Shown here: positions 1 to 7,125 of the stretch, piece by piece
How positions within the stretch are numbered: the stretch's first letter is position 1
Layout of the letters: every line of letters begins with the position of its first letter
Assembly (NCBI GenBank): GCA_046732795.1
Contig: JBKPNV010000086.1
Location: 1 to 40,557, forward strand
Direction: 5' to 3'
DNA: 40,557 nt
From: Gp6-AA40 sp046732795
Lineage (GTDB): Bacteria > Acidobacteriota > Vicinamibacteria > Vicinamibacterales > UBA2999
Made by a program: the position numbers and the translations under genes
The notes under the pieces: generated by a model
What the model was told of the DNA's origin: nothing
Database searches by the model: none
What the model saw: the letters and a program-made list of their open reading frames with translations, nothing else

Positions 1-879
1 ATTGACGGTCGAGCGCTGCCCGCTGGGCAACAGGCGTTTCGCTCAGACCGCGCTTTCGTGGACGGGGGGTTCTTCGATGCTGCCGGTGTGGCGATCGTCG
101 CCGGCCGCACGTTCAACGAAAGCGACCGCAGCAACACTCAGCCTGTTGCGATCATCAGCGAGGCAATGGCGCGCCGCTACTGGCCAGAGGGTGATGCGCT
201 TGGCGGGATCCTCCGGCGGCCTGATCCAGCCGAGCCTGACCTGATGATCATCGGCGTGGCGAGCGACATCAACATTCGATCCCTCGGGGAAGCTCCGCGC
301 GACGTTGTATACGAGCACTTCGCGCAGCTCGACCGCCTGCCAGCAGTCACGTTCATTGTCCGAACCAGCACGGATCCTGCGCGAATGTCACAGGCGCTCG
401 TCGCTGCCGGTCGCCAGGTCGATCCGGACTTGCGGGTGGTACAGGCGACGACAATGACACAGCATCTGGCGATGTCGAGACTACCCTCGCAGATCGGCGC
501 CGTACTACTATCGGTGTTCGCGTCCCTGGGCATGGGGCTGGCCGCCATTGGCGTGTACGGGATGGTCCGCTACACGGTGTCGATGCGCACACGTGAGATC
601 GGAATCCGCATTGCGCTCGGAGCTGACGCCTCCGGTGTTGCGCGTCAGCTCGCCACTCACAGCCTGCGACTCGTGCTGATTGGTGGCGCAATCGGCGTAG
701 CGGCGTCGCTGCTGGTAGCCCGCTTCCTGGCGGCGCTGCTCTTCGGTGTGGGGACCTTCGATCCTGTCGCCCTGACCAGCGCGCCGCTCGTCCTCGGCGC
801 CACGGCCTGGATGGCTGCCTATCTGCCGGCGCGGCGCGCGAGTCGCGCGGACCCTCTGGCCGCGCTGCGCACTGACTGA
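1..879 (+). CDS. ADOP-type FtsX/MacB-like permease, C-terminal part (5' end outside window)
   Basis: The frame is open from base 1, so the start lies upstream; 292 residues are visible. The first ~150 form the periplasmic MacB-like region. They are followed by the last FtsX-type membrane domain: a segment around 485-565, the loop motif TREIGIRIALGA at about 591-626, and two further hydrophobic segments. The protein ends PARRASRADPLAALR. That order and ending are typical of the acidobacterial duplicated orphan permease (ADOP) family, whose members carry two FtsX domains and usually have no dedicated ATPase beside them. Substrate unknown. A full-length relative lies at 16676-19402 on the other strand. 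Confident in family, not in transport activity. Confidence 0.85.
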   Translation: MDGRALPAGQQAFRSDRAFVDGGFFDAAGVAIVAGRTFNESDRSNTQPVAIISEAMARRYWPEGDALGGILRRPDPAEPDLMIIGVASDINIRSLGEAPRDVVYEHFAQLDRLPAVTFIVRTSTDPARMSQALVAAGRQVDPDLRVVQATTMTQHLAMSRLPSQIGAVLLSVFASLGMGLAAIGVYGMVRYTVSMRTREIGIRIALGADASGVARQLATHSLRLVLIGGAIGVAASLLVARFLAALLFGVGTFDPVALTSAPLVLGATAWMAAYLPARRASRADPLAALRTD

Positions 880-917
880 GCTGTGGCACGACGCTGATTG
901 CCCATCGGCAACCGCGA

Positions 918-923
918 TAGACT
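918..923 (+). promoter_or_regulatory. TANNNT box (TAGACT), candidate -10 of a leaderless transcript
   Basis: TAGACT ends 7 nt before the ATG at 931, where a -10 hexamer would sit if transcription began on the A of ATG. No Shine-Dalgarno site is visible in the 20 nt upstream. Part of an eleven-gene pattern in this window. Confidence 0.4.
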
Positions 924-930
924 TCGATCC

Positions 931-2955
931 ATGAAGTCCGCGCCATCCCTTGCCCCCGAGCACGTCGTTGAGACCGCTTGTCCGCTCGACTGTCCCGACG
1001 GGTGCAGCCTCAACGTCACGATTCAGGACGGCCGTATCACCACCATCGACGGCTCGAAGGCAAACCCGATCACCGATGGTTACATCTGCGCAAAGGTGCG
1101 CCGCTTCGGCGAGCGTGTCTACGGCGCCGATCGTCTGCTCTATCCGGCCGTCAGGAAGGGACCCAAGGGGGCGGGCGCTCGCTTCGAGCGTGTGTCCTGG
1201 GAGGATGCCCTCGCCGTCGTGGCCGATCGGATGCGGGAGGCACGCGACACGTGGGGAGGGGAATCGATCCTGCCTTATTCCTACGGCGGATCGAATGGAT
1301 TGCTGACGCAGGACACCGGCGACGCCACGCTGTTCCGGCGCCTCGGGACATCCCGGCTAGCGCGCACGGTGTGCGCGGCCCCAACGGGCGCCGCCAACAG
1401 CGCGCTCTACGGGAAGATGCCATCGGTGACCTACGAGGACTACCCCGAAGCGCGATTGATCATCGTATGGGGCGTGAATCCGTCCGCGTCAGGGATCCAC
1501 ATGATTCCGTACTTGCGGGAAGCTCAGCGCCGTGGCGCCAAGCTCGTCGTCATCGATCCGCGCACAACTCCTCTCGCGAAGCACGCCGACCTGCATCTCG
1601 CCCTTCGTCCCGGCACGGATCTGCCCATCGCGCTCGCGATCCATCGTCACCTGTTCGAAGCCGGATTCGCCGATCGCCCGTTTCTCACTCAGTACACGCA
1701 CAATGCCGAGCAGCTCAGGCAGAAAGCATTGCCATGGACCTTCGAACGCGCCGCGGAGGAAGCAGATGTTCCGGTCGGGCTCGTCGCGCGACTGGCTGAT
1801 TGGTACGCGACCACGTCGCCCGCCCTGATTCGTTGCGGGTGGGGACAGGAACGGAACCGCAACGGCGGCAGCTCCAGCCTGGCGATTCTGTCGCTTCCCG
1901 CCGTCGGCGGAAAGTTCTGCGTGCGCGGAGGCGGCTACGCGATGAGCAACACGGAGGCGTGGGGCATTCAACGTACGTGGATTGGCGCGCCCGAACCGTC
2001 GACCAGACGCGTCAACATGAACCAACTCGGCCGGGTGCTCACCGAGGGTGACCCGCCGGTGAAAGTGCTATTCGTCTACAACTCGAACGCGGCGGCCACG
2101 TCACCCGATCAGCGCCGGATTCTGCGGGGACTGGAGCGCGAAGATCTCTTCACCGTTGTTTTCGAGCAGGTCATGACGGACACGGCGCACTATGCGGACG
2201 TGCTGCTGCCGGCGACGACGTTCCTCGAGGGCTACGACATCGCGAGAGCGTACGGACCGATTGGCCTTCGCCTGGCGCGGCCGGTGATCGAGGCCATCGG
2301 CGAGGCACGATCGAATGCCGAGGTCTTTGGCGAACTGTCTCGTCTGCTTGATGTGCACGAGGAGGGCGATCCCACAGGCGAGCTCGAGGAGATGCTCGAC
2401 GTCTTTTCGAAGATGCCGACGACGATCGGCGAGGCGCTGCGCGATAACGGCGCGGCAATCCCCCCGTACGGCGGCCGGCCGGTGCAGTTCGTCGATGTGA
2501 TGCCACGAACGGTCGACGGCAAGGTCGACCTCTTTCCTGCGGCGCTCGATCGCGAAGCGCCGGCCGGGCTCTACGCCTATCGTCCGGATCCCGCCACGCG
2601 CGAGTTCCCACTCGCCCTGATCTCACCGGCGAGCGAACGCACGATCAGCTCGACGCTGGCCGAATTGCCACGACCGGAAGTACGGCTGTTGATGCATCCC
2701 ACCGATGCCGCGGCACGGCACCTCGACGACGGCACCACTGTGCGCATCTTCAACGCGCTTGGCGAAGTGCGTTGCAACCTTCAGATCGGGTCGTGGATTC
2801 GTCCCGGTACGGTGTCGCTTCCAAAGGGTCTCTGGCGACGACACACGGCGAACGGGTACACGACCAACGCCCTCGTTCCCGACAGCCTGACCGATCTTGG
2901 CGGCGGCGCGTGCTTCAACGATGCACGCGTGCAGGTCGAAGCCGTCGTCAATTAA
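931..2955 (+). CDS. Molybdopterin-dependent oxidoreductase (DMSO reductase superfamily)
   Basis: This 674-residue protein opens with a [4Fe-4S] motif: Cys17, Cys21, Cys25 and Cys53 (CPLDCPDGC then CAK). This is the Molybdop_Fe4S4 domain. The catalytic body follows; in TVCAAPTGAAN, Cys148 aligns with the molybdenum-ligand position (Sec or Cys) of formate dehydrogenases. A C-terminal dinucleotide-binding domain starts near residue 550 (PLALISPASERT). There is no twin-arginine signal, so a cytoplasmic enzyme is likely. An in-frame TTG at 898 would add 11 residues, but ATG 931 fits the family start better and has a candidate -10 box 7 nt upstream. No redox subunit adjoins it, so the electron partner and substrate cannot be named. 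Palindromic element 2957-3008 begins right after the stop. Confidence 0.9.
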   Translation: MKSAPSLAPEHVVETACPLDCPDGCSLNVTIQDGRITTIDGSKANPITDGYICAKVRRFGERVYGADRLLYPAVRKGPKGAGARFERVSWEDALAVVADRMREARDTWGGESILPYSYGGSNGLLTQDTGDATLFRRLGTSRLARTVCAAPTGAANSALYGKMPSVTYEDYPEARLIIVWGVNPSASGIHMIPYLREAQRRGAKLVVIDPRTTPLAKHADLHLALRPGTDLPIALAIHRHLFEAGFADRPFLTQYTHNAEQLRQKALPWTFERAAEEADVPVGLVARLADWYATTSPALIRCGWGQERNRNGGSSSLAILSLPAVGGKFCVRGGGYAMSNTEAWGIQRTWIGAPEPSTRRVNMNQLGRVLTEGDPPVKVLFVYNSNAAATSPDQRRILRGLEREDLFTVVFEQVMTDTAHYADVLLPATTFLEGYDIARAYGPIGLRLARPVIEAIGEARSNAEVFGELSRLLDVHEEGDPTGELEEMLDVFSKMPTTIGEALRDNGAAIPPYGGRPVQFVDVMPRTVDGKVDLFPAALDREAPAGLYAYRPDPATREFPLALISPASERTISSTLAELPRPEVRLLMHPTDAAARHLDDGTTVRIFNALGEVRCNLQIGSWIRPGTVSLPKGLWRRHTANGYTTNALVPDSLTDLGGGACFNDARVQVEAVVN

Positions 2956-2956
2956 A

Positions 2957-3008
2957 GACACCGGTGTGATTTTCATAGAGGTCCGAACGGAAAATCACAC
3001 CCGGTGTC
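2957..3008. repeat. Palindromic element, copy 1 (convergent junction)
   Basis: The left arm GACACCGGTGTGATTTTC (2957-2974) pairs with the right arm GAAAATCACACCCGGTGTC (2990-3008), with one bulged base and a 15-nt loop. It starts 2 nt after the oxidoreductase stop, between convergent genes. The same arms recur at 12674, 32765 and 38359. Likely a bidirectional terminator or REP-like repeat. Confidence 0.85.
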
Positions 3009-3025
3009 ATTCAGGTACAAACGAA

Positions 3026-3050
3026 GGGCGGGTCTACCAAAGACCCGCCC
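3026..3050. terminator. GC-rich hairpin A in the same junction
   Basis: GGGCGGGTCT (3026-3035) and AGACCCGCCC (3041-3050) form a perfect 10-bp stem with a 5-nt loop. The core GGCGGGTCT is repeated in the next hairpin. No T-tract follows, so termination is inferred from position. Confidence 0.55.
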
Positions 3051-3064
3051 CGGCGTTCTCGAGA

Positions 3065-3088
3065 AAGGCGGGTCTGAAGACCCGCCTT
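3065..3088. terminator. GC-rich hairpin B, next to the OmpA-family gene's stop
   Basis: AAGGCGGGTC (3065-3074) pairs perfectly with GACCCGCCTT (3079-3088) around a TGAA loop. It lies 9 nt beyond the stop of the minus-strand gene ending at 3098, the right place for its terminator. Confidence 0.6.
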
Positions 3089-3097
3089 CACGTGGTG

Positions 3098-4879
3098 TTA
3101 CTGCAGGATGACCAGCAGGTGAGCGCGGCGGTTCATCGCGCGTCCTGCGGCCGTGTCGTTGGTAGCAATCGGACGTTCCTCGCCGTAGCTGACCGTGCGC
3201 AACCTGTTGGCGGCGATCCCTCGCTTCAGCAGGTAGTCACGGACAGAGTTGGAGCGACGTTCGCCGAGCGCCAGGTTGTACTCCGACGTGCCGATGCTGT
3301 CGGTGTGTCCTTCGATCGTGACGTTGATGGTCGGGTCGGCCTGAAGCTTCGCGACGGCGCCGTCGAGAATCTTGAGTGCTTCCGGCGACAAGTTGAACCG
3401 ATCGAACGCGAAGTGCACGTCCTCGAAGGTGATCACTTCGCGCGCCGCAACCATCACAGTGACGTTCGACGTCGCCGTACCTCCACGCCCGTCTGACGCA
3501 GTCACCGTAAGGACGACTGGCCCTGACTGATTCGGGGCCGTCCACGTCGAGTTGGCGGCGTCAGCAGGATTGAAGGTGCCCTGCGGTGCCGTCCACCGAT
3601 ACGTCACAGCATCACCGTCAGGATCGGTCGCCTGGGCAGTCGCTTTACACGTCTGACCGGGTTGGACCGTCGTCGGCGTACAGTTCGCCATTACGTTGAA
3701 CGTCGGGTTGCGATTCGCCGGTGGCGGCGGTTTCGGCGCCGGTGGCGGCGGTGGCGGCGGTGGCGGCGGTGGTGGCGGTGGGGGTGGCGGCACACGCACC
3801 CACTTCCTCGGCGGCGTCACGCCAGGGTGCCACCCGAGGCGCGCATCGAAGCCCCACGCGCTCTGAGTGAACTCCACGCCACCGATCGTCTGATTTCCCG
3901 TGCCGAAGCTGTAGTTGCCTCCGCCATGCAGGAAGAGCCCGTTCTTGGCTTGCCACACGAGGCCTGCTTTGAACGCCGTGTTGGTGGATACGTCGCTCGA
4001 GAGGGGCGCGATCGTTCCGTCGAGCGCAACGAACGGCGGGTTGGTGACAGTGACGGCGTCGCCGGTGGGCGCTTCTCCTTCGAGTTCGAGCAGCACGCGC
4101 AGCGGCGACCGGCTTGGGAAGCCAGCACCAACGCCCCATCGGAAACCGCTCGAGAGGTCGAATTCGTCAGGGCTCCCGCGACCGACGTAACCAACCATTC
4201 CCGAGAGTTCCATCTTGCTCGAGAACTCACCGCTGGCAATCAGGTCGATGGTGCCGGAGAATGCCTTCGTGCTCGCGGCTGTCGCTCCGCCACTCGGGAA
4301 CTTGAGCATCACTCGTGGAGCGAGGCTCATGCCGTTGCCGCGTGATTGCGAGAGCAGACCGAATTTCGCGCCGACAACAATTGGTTCCCCAAGTGTCTTG
4401 GACCAGTGATCGCGCTGGTAGGGGAATTCGTTGTTGGCGCCGCCGAATTCTGAATTCGACGGAATGAATATAGGCTGGATGTTTCGGCGGAAGCGTCCAA
4501 CCCGCCACGAGCCAAAGACCTCGGCGCGCCCGAGACCGAAGGCGCCGGTGATGCCGAACTCACCGACGTCGGTCAGTCCCTGTTCTCGATCGAAGTTAGC
4601 TCGGTAAACACTGAACGAGGTCTTTCCTTTCGGAAGCGTCTCGCCAGTCGGTACAAACCACAACCCGGTGTCGCCGAAGTAACTCGGTAACGCCGGGCGC
4701 GGCGTGGTATCACCCTGCAGGACAAGATCACCTTGCGGCGCTTGTGCGGCGGGCTTCTGCGTGGCAGGCGCCGGCGCAGCAGGCTTCTGCGTGGCGGGTT
4801 TCTGCGTGGCGGGCGCTTGGGCAGACGCCGCCCCGACAGAGAACGTTACCAGTAGGCACACCCACAATAACGTACGCAA
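3098..4879 (-). CDS. OmpA-family outer-membrane protein with Pro-rich linker
   Basis: 593 residues. A signal peptide (cut near residue 20, ASA-QA) precedes a low-complexity Ala/Pro/Gln region with repeated ATQKPA. A beta-barrel-like region spans about 60-350. Then come 17 consecutive prolines, an Ig/PKD-like domain (NPTFNVMANCTPTTVQPG, Asp-Pro-Asp-Gly-Asp), and a C-terminal OmpA peptidoglycan-binding domain with GHTDSIGTSEYN followed by GERRSNSVRDYL. The barrel would sit in the outer membrane and the OmpA domain grip peptidoglycan. The start codon is TTG (plus-strand caa at 4877-4879). The SD-like AGAGGG 8 nt upstream supports it, and the signal peptide begins there. Strong family call; a pore role is not shown. 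Confidence 0.9.
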   Translation of the reverse strand: MRTLLWVCLLVTFSVGAASAQAPATQKPATQKPAAPAPATQKPAAQAPQGDLVLQGDTTPRPALPSYFGDTGLWFVPTGETLPKGKTSFSVYRANFDREQGLTDVGEFGITGAFGLGRAEVFGSWRVGRFRRNIQPIFIPSNSEFGGANNEFPYQRDHWSKTLGEPIVVGAKFGLLSQSRGNGMSLAPRVMLKFPSGGATAASTKAFSGTIDLIASGEFSSKMELSGMVGYVGRGSPDEFDLSSGFRWGVGAGFPSRSPLRVLLELEGEAPTGDAVTVTNPPFVALDGTIAPLSSDVSTNTAFKAGLVWQAKNGLFLHGGGNYSFGTGNQTIGGVEFTQSAWGFDARLGWHPGVTPPRKWVRVPPPPPPPPPPPPPPPPPAPKPPPPANRNPTFNVMANCTPTTVQPGQTCKATAQATDPDGDAVTYRWTAPQGTFNPADAANSTWTAPNQSGPVVLTVTASDGRGGTATSNVTVMVAAREVITFEDVHFAFDRFNLSPEALKILDGAVAKLQADPTINVTIEGHTDSIGTSEYNLALGERRSNSVRDYLLKRGIAANRLRTVSYGEERPIATNDTAAGRAMNRRAHLLVILQ

Positions 4880-4934
4880 TCAGACGTCCCTCTTTTATAC
4901 CGGCGACGACGTACGGCTCACGCGGTCAGAATCG

Positions 4935-5195
4935 TCAATCCGCGCGGCCAGGCTCCCGGCCGGTGCCGGGCCCTTGTAAATTATGCACCTCTGAGGGCGA
5001 AATTGGCACAAGTCTCCCACGCCCTCCCCGACTGCTCTGACCTCCCTTGCGGCCAGCGGCGCGAGCTTCGTCGGGAGTCCATTCGTGCGCAGTTCCCTTC
5101 TCGTGGGCGGCGCGCCCTCCCTTGCTGGCAATCTCACGCTGCTTTTCTCGGCTCATCGAAGCAAACCCTCGACGTTCCTTGCGTGTTCCGTCCAC
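4935..5195 (-). CDS. KGG-motif stress-induced small protein
   Basis: 86 residues, very basic and hydrophilic. It has two KGG-type units, REIASKGGRAAHEKG and EARAAGRKGGQSSRG, preceded by RRGFASMSREKQ. This is the KGG (GsiB-like) family of small, general-stress-induced proteins. The last ~27 residues (from RLVPISPSEV) do not resemble the family and may be a lineage-specific tail. The start is GTG at 5193-5195, set by a perfect AGGAGG (plus-strand cctcct 5201-5206) 5 nt upstream. It lies 55 nt upstream of the OmpA-family gene on the same strand and could be cotranscribed. No enzymatic function is expected. Confidence 0.8.
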   Translation of the reverse strand: MDGTRKERRGFASMSREKQREIASKGGRAAHEKGTAHEWTPDEARAAGRKGGQSSRGGRGRLVPISPSEVHNLQGPGTGREPGRAD

Positions 5196-5206
5196 GGTAC
5201 CCTCCT

Positions 5207-5489
5207 AAGCGTTCAAACGAGTCATGGTATCGAGTCGTGAGGTCCCCTCCTCACTGGGACGACCTCGCGTTATGGCTAGCCGGAACTTCAAGGTATGTGC
5301 CAGCAGTAGAGAGGTTCCGTCTCTCCCGTTGAGTCAGCGCCGAAATGATATTGCGCCACTCGTCGTCATGAAACGAGGTGATGCAGATTCCAACACTGCG
5401 CCCAATCGGCTGTGTAAATCGTATAGGCATCAGGAAAACCCCTCATGCCTTTTGCCTCCATACACGCAAGACGCCCTAAGGGAGGTAAC
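5207..5489. other. Gap between divergent KGG and YggX-like genes
   Basis: About 283 nt without a supported gene. It is less GC-rich than its surroundings in places and must hold promoters for both small genes, but I could not place convincing -35/-10 pairs. At its right end is the strong AGGGAGG ribosome-binding site (5479-5485). Confidence 0.5.
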
Positions 5490-5497
5490 ATGCAGAT

Positions 5498-5824
5498 ATG
5501 GACGATTGCGCCGCCCCAGCCCAAAACCAGCAACCCGCAGGCAATACGACCGGTCGAACCGTGCATTGCGTGAAGTTTCAAAAGACACTGCCCGGCCTCG
5601 ATGTGCCACCCTGGCCAGGGGAACTGGGCCAGCGAATTTTTGAAAACGTTTCCGCGCAGGCATGGAAGCTTTGGGAAGACCGACAAAAGATGATTCTGAA
5701 TGAGTACCGTCTGATGCCCTGGCAGAAAGAAGCGCAGGAACTGATCGGACGTCATATGGAGGACTTCTTTTTCGGGGCCGGTGCCGCACTGCCGCCTGGA
5801 TACGTGCCACAGCAAACTAAGTAA
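5498..5824 (+). CDS. yggX: YggX-like Fe(2+)-trafficking / oxidative-damage protection protein
   Basis: 108 residues. From residue ~22 (VHCVKFQKTLPGLD) it matches the YggX family: Cys24 after the first beta strand, PGELGQRIFENVS, AWKLWEDRQKMILNEYRL, then EAQELIGRHMEDFFFG. YggX proteins are ~90 residues and protect Fe-S enzymes from oxidative damage. The ~20 extra N-terminal residues are not conserved. ATG 5498 is 12 nt from the AGGGAGG site; an overlapping ATG at 5490 in another frame is only 4 nt away and encodes 27 residues. A GTG at 5561 would give the family length but has no SD. The gene is somewhat less GC-rich than its neighbours, and YggX is mainly known from proteobacteria, so transfer is possible. 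Confidence 0.82.
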   Translation: MDDCAAPAQNQQPAGNTTGRTVHCVKFQKTLPGLDVPPWPGELGQRIFENVSAQAWKLWEDRQKMILNEYRLMPWQKEAQELIGRHMEDFFFGAGAALPPGYVPQQTK

Positions 5825-5862
5825 CGACGACTCCCCTTGATCGGTACAGCCGACCGGGCTCG

Positions 5863-7125
5863 TTAGAACGCAAGCTTCACTTCGCGATCAATCACAAAGT
5901 CCAGCGCGGCGTGCGCATCGCGCAACGCGTTCTCAACGACGTCGGCGCTCGCGCCGGTCGCAAAGATGAAGCCCAGATAACTTCGGCCCTCAGGTAAAGG
6001 CACCAGCCTGGTATCAGGCTTCGCTGTAATCACCACGTCGTCGATACCTGCAACGCGTCGGGCATTTTCGAGTCCGTCCGCTCCGCGAAAGACCCCACGG
6101 CGTGGAATGGGAATCATCATCACGCCGGTCGCGTCCGCGATGCACCGGTATGCGGAGACCGGCTCTCCGAGCGCATGCCGAAGCAGTACGTCCTCGAGAG
6201 TGGCCGAACTCTGGTCCGGTGCGACGAATCGAATGGCCTTCGAACAGAGACCTCCGATCGGACGAGCGGCTACCTCGAGTACGTAAATCCCCCGATCATT
6301 GACGCGACATTCTGCGTGCACGGGACCATGACGAAGCCCCAGTGCCCGGGCCGCGCTGGCCACGGCCTCTATGATTGCGTGCTGTGTCGCCCTCGGCGCG
6401 CGAGAGGGCGTCACGTAGATGGTTTCTTCGAAGAACGGGCCATCCAGCGGATCCGGTTTGTCGAAGATCGCGAAGACCTGGAGCGTCCCTTCGGTCAGTA
6501 CGCCTTCGATCGCGTACTCGCGACCGGGAATGAAGGCCTCGATCAGCACATAGTGGTGAGCGCTTTCACGTTCGATGGCGATCTCAATGGTCTTGAGTAA
6601 CTGGCTGACACGCACGATCGCATCCGCGAGCTCTCGCTGATTGTCGGCACGAATCACACCCTGACTGCCTGAAAGCGCCAACGGTTTGACGACGACGGGG
6701 TACGCAACAGGATTCGACTCTGGAAGGTGCTCCGAAAGCAGACCAACATGAAACTCCGGTATCACGAGTCCGGCGGCGTCAAATTTTCGACGCGCGATCA
6801 ATTTGTTCCGACTCGCCTCGGCGGACGCAGGTGAATTTCCAGGAAGCCTCAACGCCGCCGCGACGTGTGCCGCCAACACGGTTGGGCGATCACCAACCGC
6901 AAGGACGCCCGACACAGTCTCCCCACGGCAGGCCGCGACCACGGCCTCGACCGAAGACGACGTGTCGTGAAATCTCACCGGGATGGCCGCGTCCCACCAG
7001 GGATCATCCAGGCGATCGCAGCGATCGCTTGCAAACACGAGACGAACACCGAGCGTGTCGGCGGCTTCGCCAAAAGCTCGGATTTGATATCCGGTCGTCG
7101 TGGCCAGGAGAAGGACCCGCTTCAC
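5863..7125 (-). CDS. ATP-grasp ligase-fold protein paired with the radical SAM gene
   Basis: 420 residues from a GTG (7123-7125) that overlaps the radical SAM stop by 4 nt (GTGA), indicating translational coupling. It begins with a Rossmann-like pre-ATP-grasp domain (MKRVLLLATTTGYQ, 1-95). The ATP-grasp domain follows: YPVVVKPLALSGSQGV with the ATP-binding Lys near 157, an Ile-Glu-Ala-Phe-Ile strand, YAIEGVLTEG, and the metal site HAECRVN...YVLEVAARPIGG (Glu/Glu around 295-310). A C-terminal lid (GVMMIPIPRRGVF) resembles carboxylases and carboxylate-amine ligases. Such enzymes join a carboxylate to an amine or thiol through an acylphosphate. The substrate is unknown. A longer frame extends to 7347 but runs inside the upstream gene and lacks family residues. 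Confidence 0.88.
   Translation of the reverse strand: MKRVLLLATTTGYQIRAFGEAADTLGVRLVFASDRCDRLDDPWWDAAIPVRFHDTSSSVEAVVAACRGETVSGVLAVGDRPTVLAAHVAAALRLPGNSPASAEASRNKLIARRKFDAAGLVIPEFHVGLLSEHLPESNPVAYPVVVKPLALSGSQGVIRADNQRELADAIVRVSQLLKTIEIAIERESAHHYVLIEAFIPGREYAIEGVLTEGTLQVFAIFDKPDPLDGPFFEETIYVTPSRAPRATQHAIIEAVASAARALGLRHGPVHAECRVNDRGIYVLEVAARPIGGLCSKAIRFVAPDQSSATLEDVLLRHALGEPVSAYRCIADATGVMMIPIPRRGVFRGADGLENARRVAGIDDVVITAKPDTRLVPLPEGRSYLGFIFATGASADVVENALRDAHAALDFVIDREVKLAF

Noticed and set aside
3737..3793. Dense GGTGGCGGC repeats as a possible CRISPR or structural repeat
   Set aside because: They are the codons of the poly-proline linker of the OmpA-family gene; there are no spacers.
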